Of a stretch of 64,000 nucleotides of DNA, positions 27,486 through 36,320 are shown in pieces (positions within the stretch are counted from its first letter, which is position 1; each line of letters starts with the position of its first letter). Source of the stretch: Phycisphaerales bacterium. GTDB lineage: Bacteria > Planctomycetota > Phycisphaerae > Phycisphaerales > SM1A02. The stretch spans positions 62,001-126,000 of the forward strand of contig JAKVBU010000008.1 in NCBI GenBank assembly GCA_022446885.1. The letters are read 5' to 3'. A program made the translations under genes and the position numbers. The notes under the pieces were generated by a model that searched no databases, had not been told where the DNA came from, and saw only the letters and a program-made list of their open reading frames with translations.

Positions 27486-27644
27486 TCAATAGCCCTCAGT
27501 GTTGCCTGCCCCTGATTGGGCCAGCGCCTCATCGCTCAATGGGCGGCCTGTGAAGAGCCGCAGCACCTGAGCCACGCCGCCGTTCTTGAGTCGGTCCGGC
27601 GTCCCAGACAGCAGATACTGCGTCAGGGGCGCATCTTCGCCCAT
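27486..27644 (-). pseudogene. Gene relic: C-terminal fragment of an unidentified protein
   Basis: A 52-codon frame on the minus strand reads like a normal protein end (TQYLLSGTPDRLKNGGVAQV, then LRLFTGRPLSDEAL) and stops at 27486. Upstream, the frame runs into the dockerin relic on the opposite strand at about 27645, so the N-terminal part is gone. I do not recognise the family with certainty. It has no Shine-Dalgarno site. Either a broken gene or, less likely, a small real gene. Confidence 0.4.
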
Positions 27645-27780
27645 CGCCGAGGCGGCCGACCTGTTGCAACTGCTGGCGGCCTGGGGCAGTGATGACGCTG
27701 TTGCTGATGTGAATCAGGATGGGTTGGTCAACATCATCGACTTGATCGACTTGCTCGGTGCTTGGGGGCCATGTGCTTGA
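27643..27780 (+). pseudogene. Gene relic: orphan dockerin-like tail
   Basis: The frame reads AEAADLLQLLAAWGSDDAVA, then DVNQDGLVNIIDLIDLLGAW ending GPCA. This is the C-terminal tail of a dockerin-type protein with the first calcium loop cut off. No signal peptide or main domain precedes it; the upstream sequence belongs to the minus-strand relic. It looks like the surviving end of a deleted secreted-protein gene. The hairpin at 27854-27885 could be its old terminator. Confidence 0.6.
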
Positions 27781-27853
27781 CGCTGCAGCGGTGGTCTGCG
27801 CACACAGCCCATCAATACGCAACCAGCCTGGCCCCGATGTCCTGCCTTGGTGC

Positions 27854-27885
27854 CCACACGCCTGCCCTCATTGGTGGGCGTGTGG
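27854..27885 (+). terminator. Hairpin downstream of the dockerin relic
   Basis: CCACACGCC pairs with GGCGTGTGG (9 bp) around a 14-base loop, followed by TGTTTG. There is no clean T tract, so termination strength is uncertain. Confidence 0.4.
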
Positions 27886-28054
27886 TGTTTGTGGCCGGCT
27901 AAGGGCGGGCAGTTCATTGCATCTTCTGCTTGACTCAAGATCTGCTCGGGGCATTTTTGCGTTCCCTGTGGACCTGCGGGGCCGGTTAGATCTGGAGGCG
28001 AGATCGGGGGGTGTTGGGGTGTGAGGGGGGGGGAGATTTGGAGCAGCAACATCA
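27886..28054. other. Intergenic stretch, no gene seen
   Basis: It contains a 9-G run (28025-28033) and no frame with coding character. It probably belongs to the upstream region of the giant secreted protein. Confidence 0.5.
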
Positions 28055-28086
28055 TTCTTGGCACCAATTTGCAACTTTCTTGGCAC
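28055..28086 (+). promoter_or_regulatory. Direct repeat TTCTTGGCAC x2, spaced 22 bp
   Basis: Identical 10-mers begin at 28055 and 28077, two helical turns apart, about 105 bp upstream of the giant gene. Each resembles a sigma-54 -24 element (TGGCAC), but the following GC is 9 and 11 bases after the GG instead of 10. A paired activator or repressor site is a reasonable guess. Confidence 0.35.
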
Positions 28087-28191
28087 GGTGGTCTGCCCAA
28101 AGTCGCCTATGTTGGGTGGAGGCCCTCTTTTGCCCCATGACCTGTGCTGGTGTGCCCTGTCAGTGGTTCAGTAGCTGGAGAGAGAGAAGCG

Positions 28192-31100
28192 ATGATGCAG
28201 TTGAGTTCAGGGATGGGCCGGATGCTCACGATCGCGATTCTCTTGCTGACATCGTCGGCGTCTGGGGCCGATCGACGCGTGTGTACGGGCTGCACATATG
28301 AGACGATTCAAGAGGCCGTTGATGCCTGCCAGCCAGGAGACCGCATCCTGCTCCTGCAGGATCAGGGCAATGTGGGCGAGGTCTTCATCGACCAGTACGA
28401 CATCACGTTCGATGGCAACGGCTACGCCGTTCTGGACGGGTGGCTGCGTTTCACGCGGGGCAATGAGAACGATGATGCCCTCGTTACGAACACGGTCTTT
28501 GTCGATTCGACCGTTGGATCGGGATCGGTCGGAGCAGGAGGCCTGCAGGGCGACAGCCCCTACTGCATGTCGTCTGTGGAGATCGACTCCTGCCTGTTTC
28601 ACGGCAGTTATCTGGCGCCCCTTGACGGCGACATGGTCCCATTGGCGGCGATACAGTTGCACACCAACGCCGCCCGCATTCTGCACACGACAGTCCAGTA
28701 CGTGAGCAGCCCGCTGGGCGCCTGCTGGCTTGCGCCCAAAGACTGCGATGGCGACGGCAACGAGGCCGACTTCACCGTCGCCTGGTGCACGATCCAGCAC
28801 AATGAGGCCTCCGGCCCCGGTTGGCCTTGGTGGTTCAAGGGAAGCGGCCTCACCATCGCGGCGACCGATCCGTTCACGCCCTTCGATTTCGACGACCCCT
28901 GGGAAGTGCACACACTCGTGCAGGACTCTGTCATCGCCGACAATTCCGGCGCTCCGGGCATCCATCTGGAGAACATGGAGGTGGATCCAAGCCTCACATC
29001 GATGGTGGTGCTCAACTGCACCTTGGTCAACAATAGCGCCCCCCATTGGCATGAGGCGGGCGGTGTGTCGGTCGCCCTGCCGGAACCAGGCATCGCGACC
29101 GTGCTCAATTCGATCCTCTGGTGGAACACCGTGGGTGGTTCGGCCGGCTTTTCAAGCCAGTCGAATCTGGCGGGGAGCAACCTGAGTGCGTTCAGTTTCT
29201 GCAGTATCGAGGCGAAACCGCCTTGGAAAGGCACCGGAAACTCCGGGGACATCCCGATGTTCGTGGACTCAGCGTCGGGAGACTACCACCAGATTCCCGG
29301 TTCACCCTGCATAGATGCTGCAAGCATGATTGCGTATGGAGACCATGCGCTGCTCGATGATGGCAGCGCAGTCGATCTGGATGGTCAGCCTCGGGATGAA
29401 GACGTGGCCTATGCCGTGAATCAGGTGACCATCCAGCACGGTGCCGTGGACATGGGAGCGTATGAACAGCAGGGTGTGACGTGGCCCAAGGGCATTCTGT
29501 GGATCTGGGGCCGCGGAACACTCGATGAGCCTTGGCATCAATACACCTGGTACGACCCGCAATTCTGGGGTGGTGGCGGCTACCCAACCGCCGAGCGGCG
29601 CGCCGTTCTGGATGACCGATTCCATGGATCCGCATCAACCGGAGGTGGCACTCTGGTCCTGCCCGCCGGCGTCGCTCAGGTAGATTCGATCGATGTCGGA
29701 CTTGGGATCTTCCGGGTGAGGGGCGCCAGTGACGGTTCCAGCACCGGGCTGATTGTCGGAGGCGCCATTCGGGCGGGCACGCGTGACACGGGCGAGACCT
29801 TCCAGATTAGCCCGGAGGGAAATGTGTTCAATCCAGGCGTGCCCGACGAGTGCGGCGAGAGCATGCTCCAGATCTCACCGGGATACGGAGTCGCAGAGCC
29901 GCTCGATCTGCGTGCCCCCGAACTCCGTGGCGGAGCGTGGGGTGCATTGACCATCTCACGAGCGGACATCACGGGGGATGTCGTGGTGGATCGGGGCGGG
30001 CGCGTCGCATTGACTGATGTGACCATGGACGGCGGCCTGAATAATGAGGGCCGTCTCCTGGTCACCGCTCCACTGTCTCTCGATGGAGCGTTCACGCCAG
30101 ATCATGGGTATGCACAAGACAATGCAAGCCTGTTGGTGCTCGGCTTGACCGACGCCCAGATCGGCGCCGACGCCCCCTACATCGACTCAGGCAACGGCCC
30201 ACTGTCGCTGGCCGGGGGCCTGATCCTGATTGAGTACCTTGACGCTGAGCTCCCCGTTGGTGCTGCATTCAATCTGCTGTCCGCGACGGAGTGGGACGGC
30301 ACTCGCTTCGACGCGGTCTGTTCCCGCGGCTTCGAAGATGATCGATTCGTGGCGTTGACTTGGAACGAGACCAGCGGAGCCAGTGGCAGCGGCCTGTCTC
30401 TCGATGGTCTTGTCATGGACATCGATGAAGTGCTCTACGGGGGTGGTGAAGCCGGTTCCGCCAGCGGCGAGGCCGGCGACAGTGTGCTGGCTGATTTCGA
30501 CAGCGACGGCGATCTTGATTTGGCCCTCAGTGTGCCAGCAGCAGATCTGGTCGTTGTCTTCGAGAACACTGGTACATCAGGTGCTCGTGGTGGCAGTTAC
30601 GCCCAGTTTGAGGTGCTGGCGCAGATTGACGTGGGCGACGCGCCCCGTGGCATTGATGCTGGCGACATGGATGGAGACGGCGATTGGGATGTCGCTGTGG
30701 CCTGCAGCGGCGATGACACACTCTGGCTGCTGACGAACCAGATGGCCGAAACTGGAAGTGTCTCCTTCCTGACCGACTCGGTAGACATCCAGGCAGACGT
30801 GCACCCTGATCAGACCATGCCATGGGATGTGGTCATCGGTGAGTTTGACGATGTTGCAGGGGTCGATCTTGTGGTGTCGTGCGCTGAGGCAGACTGTCTT
30901 GTGCTCGTGCAGGTGGTCGGGGCGCTGGACGGCGGTCTGGGTGGGCAGGAAGCGGGGAACCCGATTGATGTACCTGATGAGCCGGGCCCACTCGATCCCA
31001 TCGGTACCGGAGACAAGCCTCGTGGCGTGGCCGGCGTGGGGAGAGAGCAGGCCTTTTCCGTCAAGTTCGGTGTCGCTCTGACAAGCACAGCAACCGTCAC

Positions 31101-33804
31101 GTCTCAGTCGCTGATTGGCTCGCCTCAAGGATTGACCGTGGCCGACATGGATGGCGATGGGGTTGAAGACGTCATCGTGACCATGCCCGGCGCATTGGCG
31201 ATTGCTGTGCTACCCGGAACAGCGACCGGCATCGACGAGGCTGCAAATGTCACGCTTACCGGCGCGCCTGCCGCAGTTGCTTCGGGCAATATCGACGGCA
31301 GCGGCGAGGCCGACTTGTACGTGGTTTACGAGGATGCGGCCACGGGCGAGGGTCAGGTGCGGCCGATTCGCAATCTCACCAGCGATCCATCGATGATCCA
31401 ATTGGTCGAGGATCCGGATGTGATCATGTCCGGCGTTTCGACCGCAACGATCGTGGCCGGTGACCTCGACGGCGATGGCGCGGATGACGCGTTGGGCTTT
31501 GCCGCAACGGCATCACTGCGTGGTGGCGAAGAGGTGTGGGCCCTCAACGTGGTTGATGTAGATGGCTCCAGCACGGGCAGCCCTGATCCGGGCGATCCGG
31601 GCTCCTTGCAGATGGCGATCGATTCCGCCGCCGATGGTGACGTGATCGATTTGTTGCCGGGCACCTACACCCGTGGCAGTGGCGACTGGCTTGCGCTCAT
31701 AGAGGAAAAGAGCCTGACGATTCGCGGCGCCACGGGCCTCGACGGTGAGATGTTGTCGGTGCTGGATGCCCAGAACGGACAGGCGCTGCGCGTGACGCCC
31801 GGTTATGGGCAGGCAGTCACACTCGAGCGACTGCTGATTCAGAATGGTCAGGCATCAGTCGGAGCCGGCTTGTACTGCAGCAACGCCGAGGGCCAGGGCG
31901 GTGGGTTCGTCAACTTGTCCCAGGTCAAGATCGACGATTGCACCGCAACAGACCACGGCGGCGGCATCGCCCTGTTCGGTGGCACAGTGCTGTACATGTC
32001 GGATGTGGTCATCGATGGGTGCAGCTCGTCTGACCGTGGAGGCGGTCTGTATGCCAAGGGTGACGTCGTGGTCACTGCCACCGACTGCACCATCAACAAC
32101 TGCAGCGGGGGCTATGGCGGTGCGATCTATGCCCGCGAAGAAGCTCAGCTGACGATGAGCGACTGCTCGATCGAGTCCTGCAATGCATCCTCGCTCGGTG
32201 GCGGCGTTCGCCTCTGGAGCGAATGCACATTGACGATGACTGACTGCTTCATCACCCAATGCAGCGCCGCCAGTGGCGGTGCGTTGGCGATCAAGAATGC
32301 TTCCAACGTCAACATGACAGGTGGGCTCATCTCGTCCTGTTCAGCGGCAAATCTCGGCGGCTCGTTGGCCATGGAACAGGGCAGCGGTGGAGTCTTCACG
32401 GCAGTCTCTATCTCCGCCAGCAGCTGTACCCCTGCAGTTGGCGGTGATCAGGGAAGTGGTGGGGCGGCTTTCCTGGATGCCAGTCACCCGACGTTCGATC
32501 AGTGCAGCATCTGGGCGTGCGAGGCCACTGGAAATGGTGGCGGCCTCTACTGTTGGAATGCCCAGCCCATCATTCAGGGGTGCAATCTCTGGAACAACAC
32601 GGCAGGGGCTGGTGGGGCCATTCGAAGCATCGGAGGGTCTGGGCCAACTGTCAGTGCATCGATGGTCTGCAGCAACAGCGGCGAGCAGATGGTCGGGGCC
32701 TGGGTTGATGGTGGCGACAACTGCATCATGGACGCCTGCAATGCCGACAGCGATGGTGACGGCGTGCTCGACTGCGACGACTCGAATCCGGACGGCCCAA
32801 ATCCAGGCGTGCCCGGTTCTTTGCAGTTGGCGATCGATGCAGCTGCGGACGGAGCCATCATCCAACTCGTCAGCGGGTACTACCTGCCGCCGGAAGGCGC
32901 CGCGCACGTGATTGATACGGACAAAGTCGTCACCATCGTCGGCTCAGTCACCCAGAACGGTGCGCCAAACAGTTGGTTCTACAGTGAAGATGCCCCCTCC
33001 CTCGGGCCGGCTGCCCGACTGAGTGGCGGCGGCCACCTGACCTTGGAGAATGTGGCCATGGCCGGATTCGGTCAAGGCGGCATCAGGGTGCTGCAGTCAT
33101 CGCTGTCACTGGACAACTGTCTGATCTACGGATGCGGCGGCTTTGGTGTCAAGGCAACCCAGTCAACCTTGACGTTGACAGGTGTCGCCATCAGAGCCAA
33201 TGGCGGTTCAGACACAGGTAGCACTGGAGGCGGCTTGTCGCTCCAAGGCGGCAGTGCCCACGTCACGGGTGGTCGTATTCATGAGAACCACGCCACGCTT
33301 GGCGGCGGTGTGTACGCCAATGCAGGTGCCCAGGTGGAGTTCCATGACGCACATCTCTACGACAACACCTGCAGTGTGAATGGCGGCGGCGTGTGTATCA
33401 GTGATTCCAGCACGAGCATGGCATTCACCGCTTGCAGGCTCTGGGGCAATGAGGCCGATCTTTCATGGGGCAATGCGATCGCGATTGCCAGTTCGGCTCA
33501 GGTATCGCTCGCCAGTTCTCGGGTGTGCCACAATGGTGACTCGGGCAGCCAAATCGGGGGTGACTGGCAGGACTTGGGTGGCAATTGCATCGATGACGTC
33601 TGCCCAGACGAGGACGGCGATGAGATTCCCGATCCATGCGAGGATTGCCTCAGTGATGTCAATGGAGATGGGTTCGTCAACATCGACGATCTGCTCTTCG
33701 TGTTGGCAGGCTTCGGTACGGCCGCGGGCGATGTGAACGGCGATGGCGTAGGCGACATCGAAGATCTATTGCTGGTGCTGTCTCAATTCGGAGGGTGCAG
33801 TTGA
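28192..33804 (+). CDS. Giant secreted beta-helix / FG-GAP / dockerin-tailed protein
   Basis: 1870 aa from ATG 28192 (preceded by GGAGAGAGAGAAGC); a signal peptide ends near SASGAD. Domain order: a first right-handed beta-helix (about 25-430) ending in the family-like VDMGAYEQQ; a central beta region; FG-GAP/VCBS-like calcium repeats (ADFDSDGDLDLAL, GDMDGDGDWDVAV, ADMDGDGVEDVIV, GDLDGDGADDALG) at about 755-1130; then two repeated polymorphic-outer-membrane-type beta-helices, each opening with PGSLQ(M/L)AID(S/A)AADG. The first is Cys-rich and built from repeats of the GGG(I/L/V) type. A dockerin-like pair (DVNGDGFVNIDDLLFVLAGFG, DVNGDGVGDIEDLLLVLSQFG) ends GGCS. Probably a cell-surface adhesin or polymer-binding protein; the kinase gene follows 48 bp downstream. 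Confidence 0.88.
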   Translation: MMQLSSGMGRMLTIAILLLTSSASGADRRVCTGCTYETIQEAVDACQPGDRILLLQDQGNVGEVFIDQYDITFDGNGYAVLDGWLRFTRGNENDDALVTNTVFVDSTVGSGSVGAGGLQGDSPYCMSSVEIDSCLFHGSYLAPLDGDMVPLAAIQLHTNAARILHTTVQYVSSPLGACWLAPKDCDGDGNEADFTVAWCTIQHNEASGPGWPWWFKGSGLTIAATDPFTPFDFDDPWEVHTLVQDSVIADNSGAPGIHLENMEVDPSLTSMVVLNCTLVNNSAPHWHEAGGVSVALPEPGIATVLNSILWWNTVGGSAGFSSQSNLAGSNLSAFSFCSIEAKPPWKGTGNSGDIPMFVDSASGDYHQIPGSPCIDAASMIAYGDHALLDDGSAVDLDGQPRDEDVAYAVNQVTIQHGAVDMGAYEQQGVTWPKGILWIWGRGTLDEPWHQYTWYDPQFWGGGGYPTAERRAVLDDRFHGSASTGGGTLVLPAGVAQVDSIDVGLGIFRVRGASDGSSTGLIVGGAIRAGTRDTGETFQISPEGNVFNPGVPDECGESMLQISPGYGVAEPLDLRAPELRGGAWGALTISRADITGDVVVDRGGRVALTDVTMDGGLNNEGRLLVTAPLSLDGAFTPDHGYAQDNASLLVLGLTDAQIGADAPYIDSGNGPLSLAGGLILIEYLDAELPVGAAFNLLSATEWDGTRFDAVCSRGFEDDRFVALTWNETSGASGSGLSLDGLVMDIDEVLYGGGEAGSASGEAGDSVLADFDSDGDLDLALSVPAADLVVVFENTGTSGARGGSYAQFEVLAQIDVGDAPRGIDAGDMDGDGDWDVAVACSGDDTLWLLTNQMAETGSVSFLTDSVDIQADVHPDQTMPWDVVIGEFDDVAGVDLVVSCAEADCLVLVQVVGALDGGLGGQEAGNPIDVPDEPGPLDPIGTGDKPRGVAGVGREQAFSVKFGVALTSTATVTSQSLIGSPQGLTVADMDGDGVEDVIVTMPGALAIAVLPGTATGIDEAANVTLTGAPAAVASGNIDGSGEADLYVVYEDAATGEGQVRPIRNLTSDPSMIQLVEDPDVIMSGVSTATIVAGDLDGDGADDALGFAATASLRGGEEVWALNVVDVDGSSTGSPDPGDPGSLQMAIDSAADGDVIDLLPGTYTRGSGDWLALIEEKSLTIRGATGLDGEMLSVLDAQNGQALRVTPGYGQAVTLERLLIQNGQASVGAGLYCSNAEGQGGGFVNLSQVKIDDCTATDHGGGIALFGGTVLYMSDVVIDGCSSSDRGGGLYAKGDVVVTATDCTINNCSGGYGGAIYAREEAQLTMSDCSIESCNASSLGGGVRLWSECTLTMTDCFITQCSAASGGALAIKNASNVNMTGGLISSCSAANLGGSLAMEQGSGGVFTAVSISASSCTPAVGGDQGSGGAAFLDASHPTFDQCSIWACEATGNGGGLYCWNAQPIIQGCNLWNNTAGAGGAIRSIGGSGPTVSASMVCSNSGEQMVGAWVDGGDNCIMDACNADSDGDGVLDCDDSNPDGPNPGVPGSLQLAIDAAADGAIIQLVSGYYLPPEGAAHVIDTDKVVTIVGSVTQNGAPNSWFYSEDAPSLGPAARLSGGGHLTLENVAMAGFGQGGIRVLQSSLSLDNCLIYGCGGFGVKATQSTLTLTGVAIRANGGSDTGSTGGGLSLQGGSAHVTGGRIHENHATLGGGVYANAGAQVEFHDAHLYDNTCSVNGGGVCISDSSTSMAFTACRLWGNEADLSWGNAIAIASSAQVSLASSRVCHNGDSGSQIGGDWQDLGGNCIDDVCPDEDGDEIPDPCEDCLSDVNGDGFVNIDDLLFVLAGFGTAAGDVNGDGVGDIEDLLLVLSQFGGCS

Positions 33805-33852
33805 TCCAGCGGCCTTTGATGTAGCGTGGCGATGTAGATTGGGTGGGCCAAG

Positions 33853-36216
33853 ATGTCCCAGCGCGACGACAACTCAAATGAGCCCCCCGGCGGCGGATCG
33901 GGTGCCGACGACCCGACGCTCTCAGATGATGAGGTGGCCAAGGGCCATGATGCGTCGTCGAATCCGACTGTTCCCGACAGTGATGAGGCCTCCAGTGGGG
34001 GGGCGACGCCGAGGGGGGGGTCATCGGATCCCACTGTTCAGGGCAGCGATTCAATTCCACTGGACATGCCTGTTGCCGGGCGTGAACCTCTGCCGCAGCG
34101 CATCGGTTCGTATCGCGTCACGGGGGTCATCGGGCAGGGCGGCATGGGCGCCGTCTACAAGGCGGTGCAGGACAGCCCCAGCCGGACGGTCGCGGTCAAG
34201 GTGGTGCGGCCGGGGATCGCCTCGGAGCGGGTCATCACTCGGTTCCGTCTGGAAGCCCAAGTGCTGGGTCGGCTGCAGCACCCCAACATCGCCGAGATCT
34301 ACGAGGCGGGTACCTGGCAGAGTAGCGGGGGGGAAGCGCCCTTCTTCGCGATGGAGTACATCGCCAAGGCCACTCGCATCACGACCTACGCTCGTGAACA
34401 GAAGCTGACTATCGAAGAGCGGTTGCAGCTTTTTGGCAAGGTGTGCGCCGCGGTACATCACGCTCATCAGAAGGGCATCATCCATCGCGATCTGAAGCCC
34501 GACAACATCTTGATCGATCACCGGGGTGAGCCCAAGATCATCGACTTCGGTGTAGCCCGTGTCACAGATGACTCACTCAAGGCATCGATGGAGACCCGCG
34601 CCGATGCAATCATCGGCACGCTGCAGTACATGAGCCCCGAGCAGTGCGGGCCCGACCCCGATGATCTGGACATCCGCGCCGATGTTTACGCACTGGGTGT
34701 GATCTTCTACGAACTGTTGAGCGAACACCTGCCCTATGACTTGCATCGTCTGGCAATCGCGGAGGCGGCCCGAGCGATTCAGGAGGCAGAGCCCCAGCGC
34801 TTGAGTTCATACAACTCCACCTTTCGCGGTGACATTGAGACGATCGGTCAGAAGGCGCTCGACAAGGATCGTCGGCGCCGATACCAGTCGGCTGCGGAAC
34901 TGGCTTTTGACATCAAGCGATATCTCGACAATGAGCCCATCTCGGCTCGACCGCCGAGCATGTCGTACCAGCTCAAGAAGTTTGCCCTGCGTCACCGGGT
35001 GACGGTGACCAGCGCCGCGTGCATGCTCTTGATGCTGATCGCCGGCATTGTGAGCACCTCGATTGGGTGGTCGGAAGCGGCTCGCCAGCGTGACATCGCT
35101 CAGCAGCGATTCGACGAGATTCGGACGCTGGCCGGCAGCGTGCTGGGAGATGTGTACGACGAGGTGCATCTGCTCGAAGGTGCCCACGATGCACGCATCA
35201 CAATTGCTCGAACGATGCAGGCCTATTTGGAGGGGCTGCGGCAACATGTGGCATCTGATCCGGCGCTCCTGCAGGAACTCGGTGACCTCTATCTGCGGCT
35301 GGGCGACATTCAGGGCGGAACACGCTCGGGCAATCTCGGTGATCCACTCACCGCTCGGGAGCATTTCGCTTCGGCGCTGTCTCTGCTCGAGCCAATTGCG
35401 ATGCGTTCACCTGAGACAGCCCGTTTGCACGTGCTGGCCCTGCTGAGCATGGCCGACTCACACGCCCACCCGGAGGCACGCAACTGGCCGCAAGCGACCG
35501 AGTGGTTTGAGCGGGCCCGGCAGGCGGCGTCGGCAGCGGCGCAGCGGTCGCCCGATGATCTTGCCGCCAGAAGGCTGCACTCGACCAGTTTGTTTTCGTT
35601 GGCCGACGCCATGCAGGCGACGGGGCGATCAGACGAGGCCCTTGCGCATTGGCGATCGTGTCTGAGCGATCGGAGAGAGATCGTTACTGAAGCCCCCGGT
35701 GATGTGGACGCCCGCCGTGATCTGGCCAACGCGCTGCTTCGGGTGGGTTGGTACGCCCATCATCTGGGCAAGGAGTACGAGCAGGCGCTTTTACTCTTTG
35801 AAGAGATGCTTGAGATACGCCGCCAATTGCTCGCCGATGCGCCGGGCAGCAATACCTATCGACGCGATCTCAGTCGGGCCTATACGACAACGCACGAACC
35901 GCTCAAGCGACTCGATCGCCATGGTGAAGCAGCCGACATGATGGCGGCAGCGACGACGTTGGTGCTCACTTCCTGCCGGGCGGATCCAATGGAGTATCGC
36001 AATCGAACGGACCTCGTGCAGGTGCTGCCGCACACCATCTGGATCATGCAGGTGACGGATCGGGTGCCCGATGCGATGGCGGCCCTCGATGCGGCGCTGG
36101 CGATTTACCGACCGCTGCGGGAGGCGGATCCTCGCAATAGCTCGTTGGCTGATGTGACAGCCCAGTTGAGCACGATGCGGTTGGAGTTGATGCAGCGTAG
36201 CGCCGGACAGCAGTAG
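33853..36216 (+). CDS. Transmembrane Ser/Thr protein kinase with C-terminal TPR repeats
   Basis: 787 aa. An N-terminal 80-residue disordered, acidic region is followed by a Hanks-type kinase domain (about 82-345): Gly loop GQGGMGAVYKA, VAVKVV Lys, catalytic HRDLKPDN, metal-binding DFGVAR and YMSPEQ. One transmembrane helix (about 380-402, SAACMLLMLIAGIVSTSIGW) separates it from TPR-like helical repeats (about 480-780). The kinase is cytoplasmic and the TPR part is predicted outside. In planctomycetes such kinases often pair with an ECF sigma factor; none is adjacent here. Two G tracts of 7 and 8 (33997-34003, 34013-34020) lie in the disordered part. Confidence 0.93.
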   Translation: MSQRDDNSNEPPGGGSGADDPTLSDDEVAKGHDASSNPTVPDSDEASSGGATPRGGSSDPTVQGSDSIPLDMPVAGREPLPQRIGSYRVTGVIGQGGMGAVYKAVQDSPSRTVAVKVVRPGIASERVITRFRLEAQVLGRLQHPNIAEIYEAGTWQSSGGEAPFFAMEYIAKATRITTYAREQKLTIEERLQLFGKVCAAVHHAHQKGIIHRDLKPDNILIDHRGEPKIIDFGVARVTDDSLKASMETRADAIIGTLQYMSPEQCGPDPDDLDIRADVYALGVIFYELLSEHLPYDLHRLAIAEAARAIQEAEPQRLSSYNSTFRGDIETIGQKALDKDRRRRYQSAAELAFDIKRYLDNEPISARPPSMSYQLKKFALRHRVTVTSAACMLLMLIAGIVSTSIGWSEAARQRDIAQQRFDEIRTLAGSVLGDVYDEVHLLEGAHDARITIARTMQAYLEGLRQHVASDPALLQELGDLYLRLGDIQGGTRSGNLGDPLTAREHFASALSLLEPIAMRSPETARLHVLALLSMADSHAHPEARNWPQATEWFERARQAASAAAQRSPDDLAARRLHSTSLFSLADAMQATGRSDEALAHWRSCLSDRREIVTEAPGDVDARRDLANALLRVGWYAHHLGKEYEQALLLFEEMLEIRRQLLADAPGSNTYRRDLSRAYTTTHEPLKRLDRHGEAADMMAAATTLVLTSCRADPMEYRNRTDLVQVLPHTIWIMQVTDRVPDAMAALDAALAIYRPLREADPRNSSLADVTAQLSTMRLELMQRSAGQQ

Positions 36217-36303
36217 TTGACGGCCTGCCTCAGCAGGTACGCGCTCTGATTGCCCTGCGAGATCATTCAGTTGGCTGCCCATGTACGGATTGTCTCAGCC
36301 TGA

Positions 36304-36312
36304 GGGGGAGGT
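36304..36312 (+). promoter_or_regulatory. Purine-rich ribosome binding site favouring a TTG start
   Basis: GGGGGAGGT ends 8 bases before TTG 36321 and 14 bases before ATG 36327, so spacing favours the TTG. Confidence 0.45.
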
Positions 36313-36320
36313 AGTATTGC

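Noticed and set aside
28055-28100. Sigma-54 promoters upstream of the giant gene
   Set aside because: TGGCAC is present twice, but the GG-to-GC spacing is 9 and 11 rather than 10.
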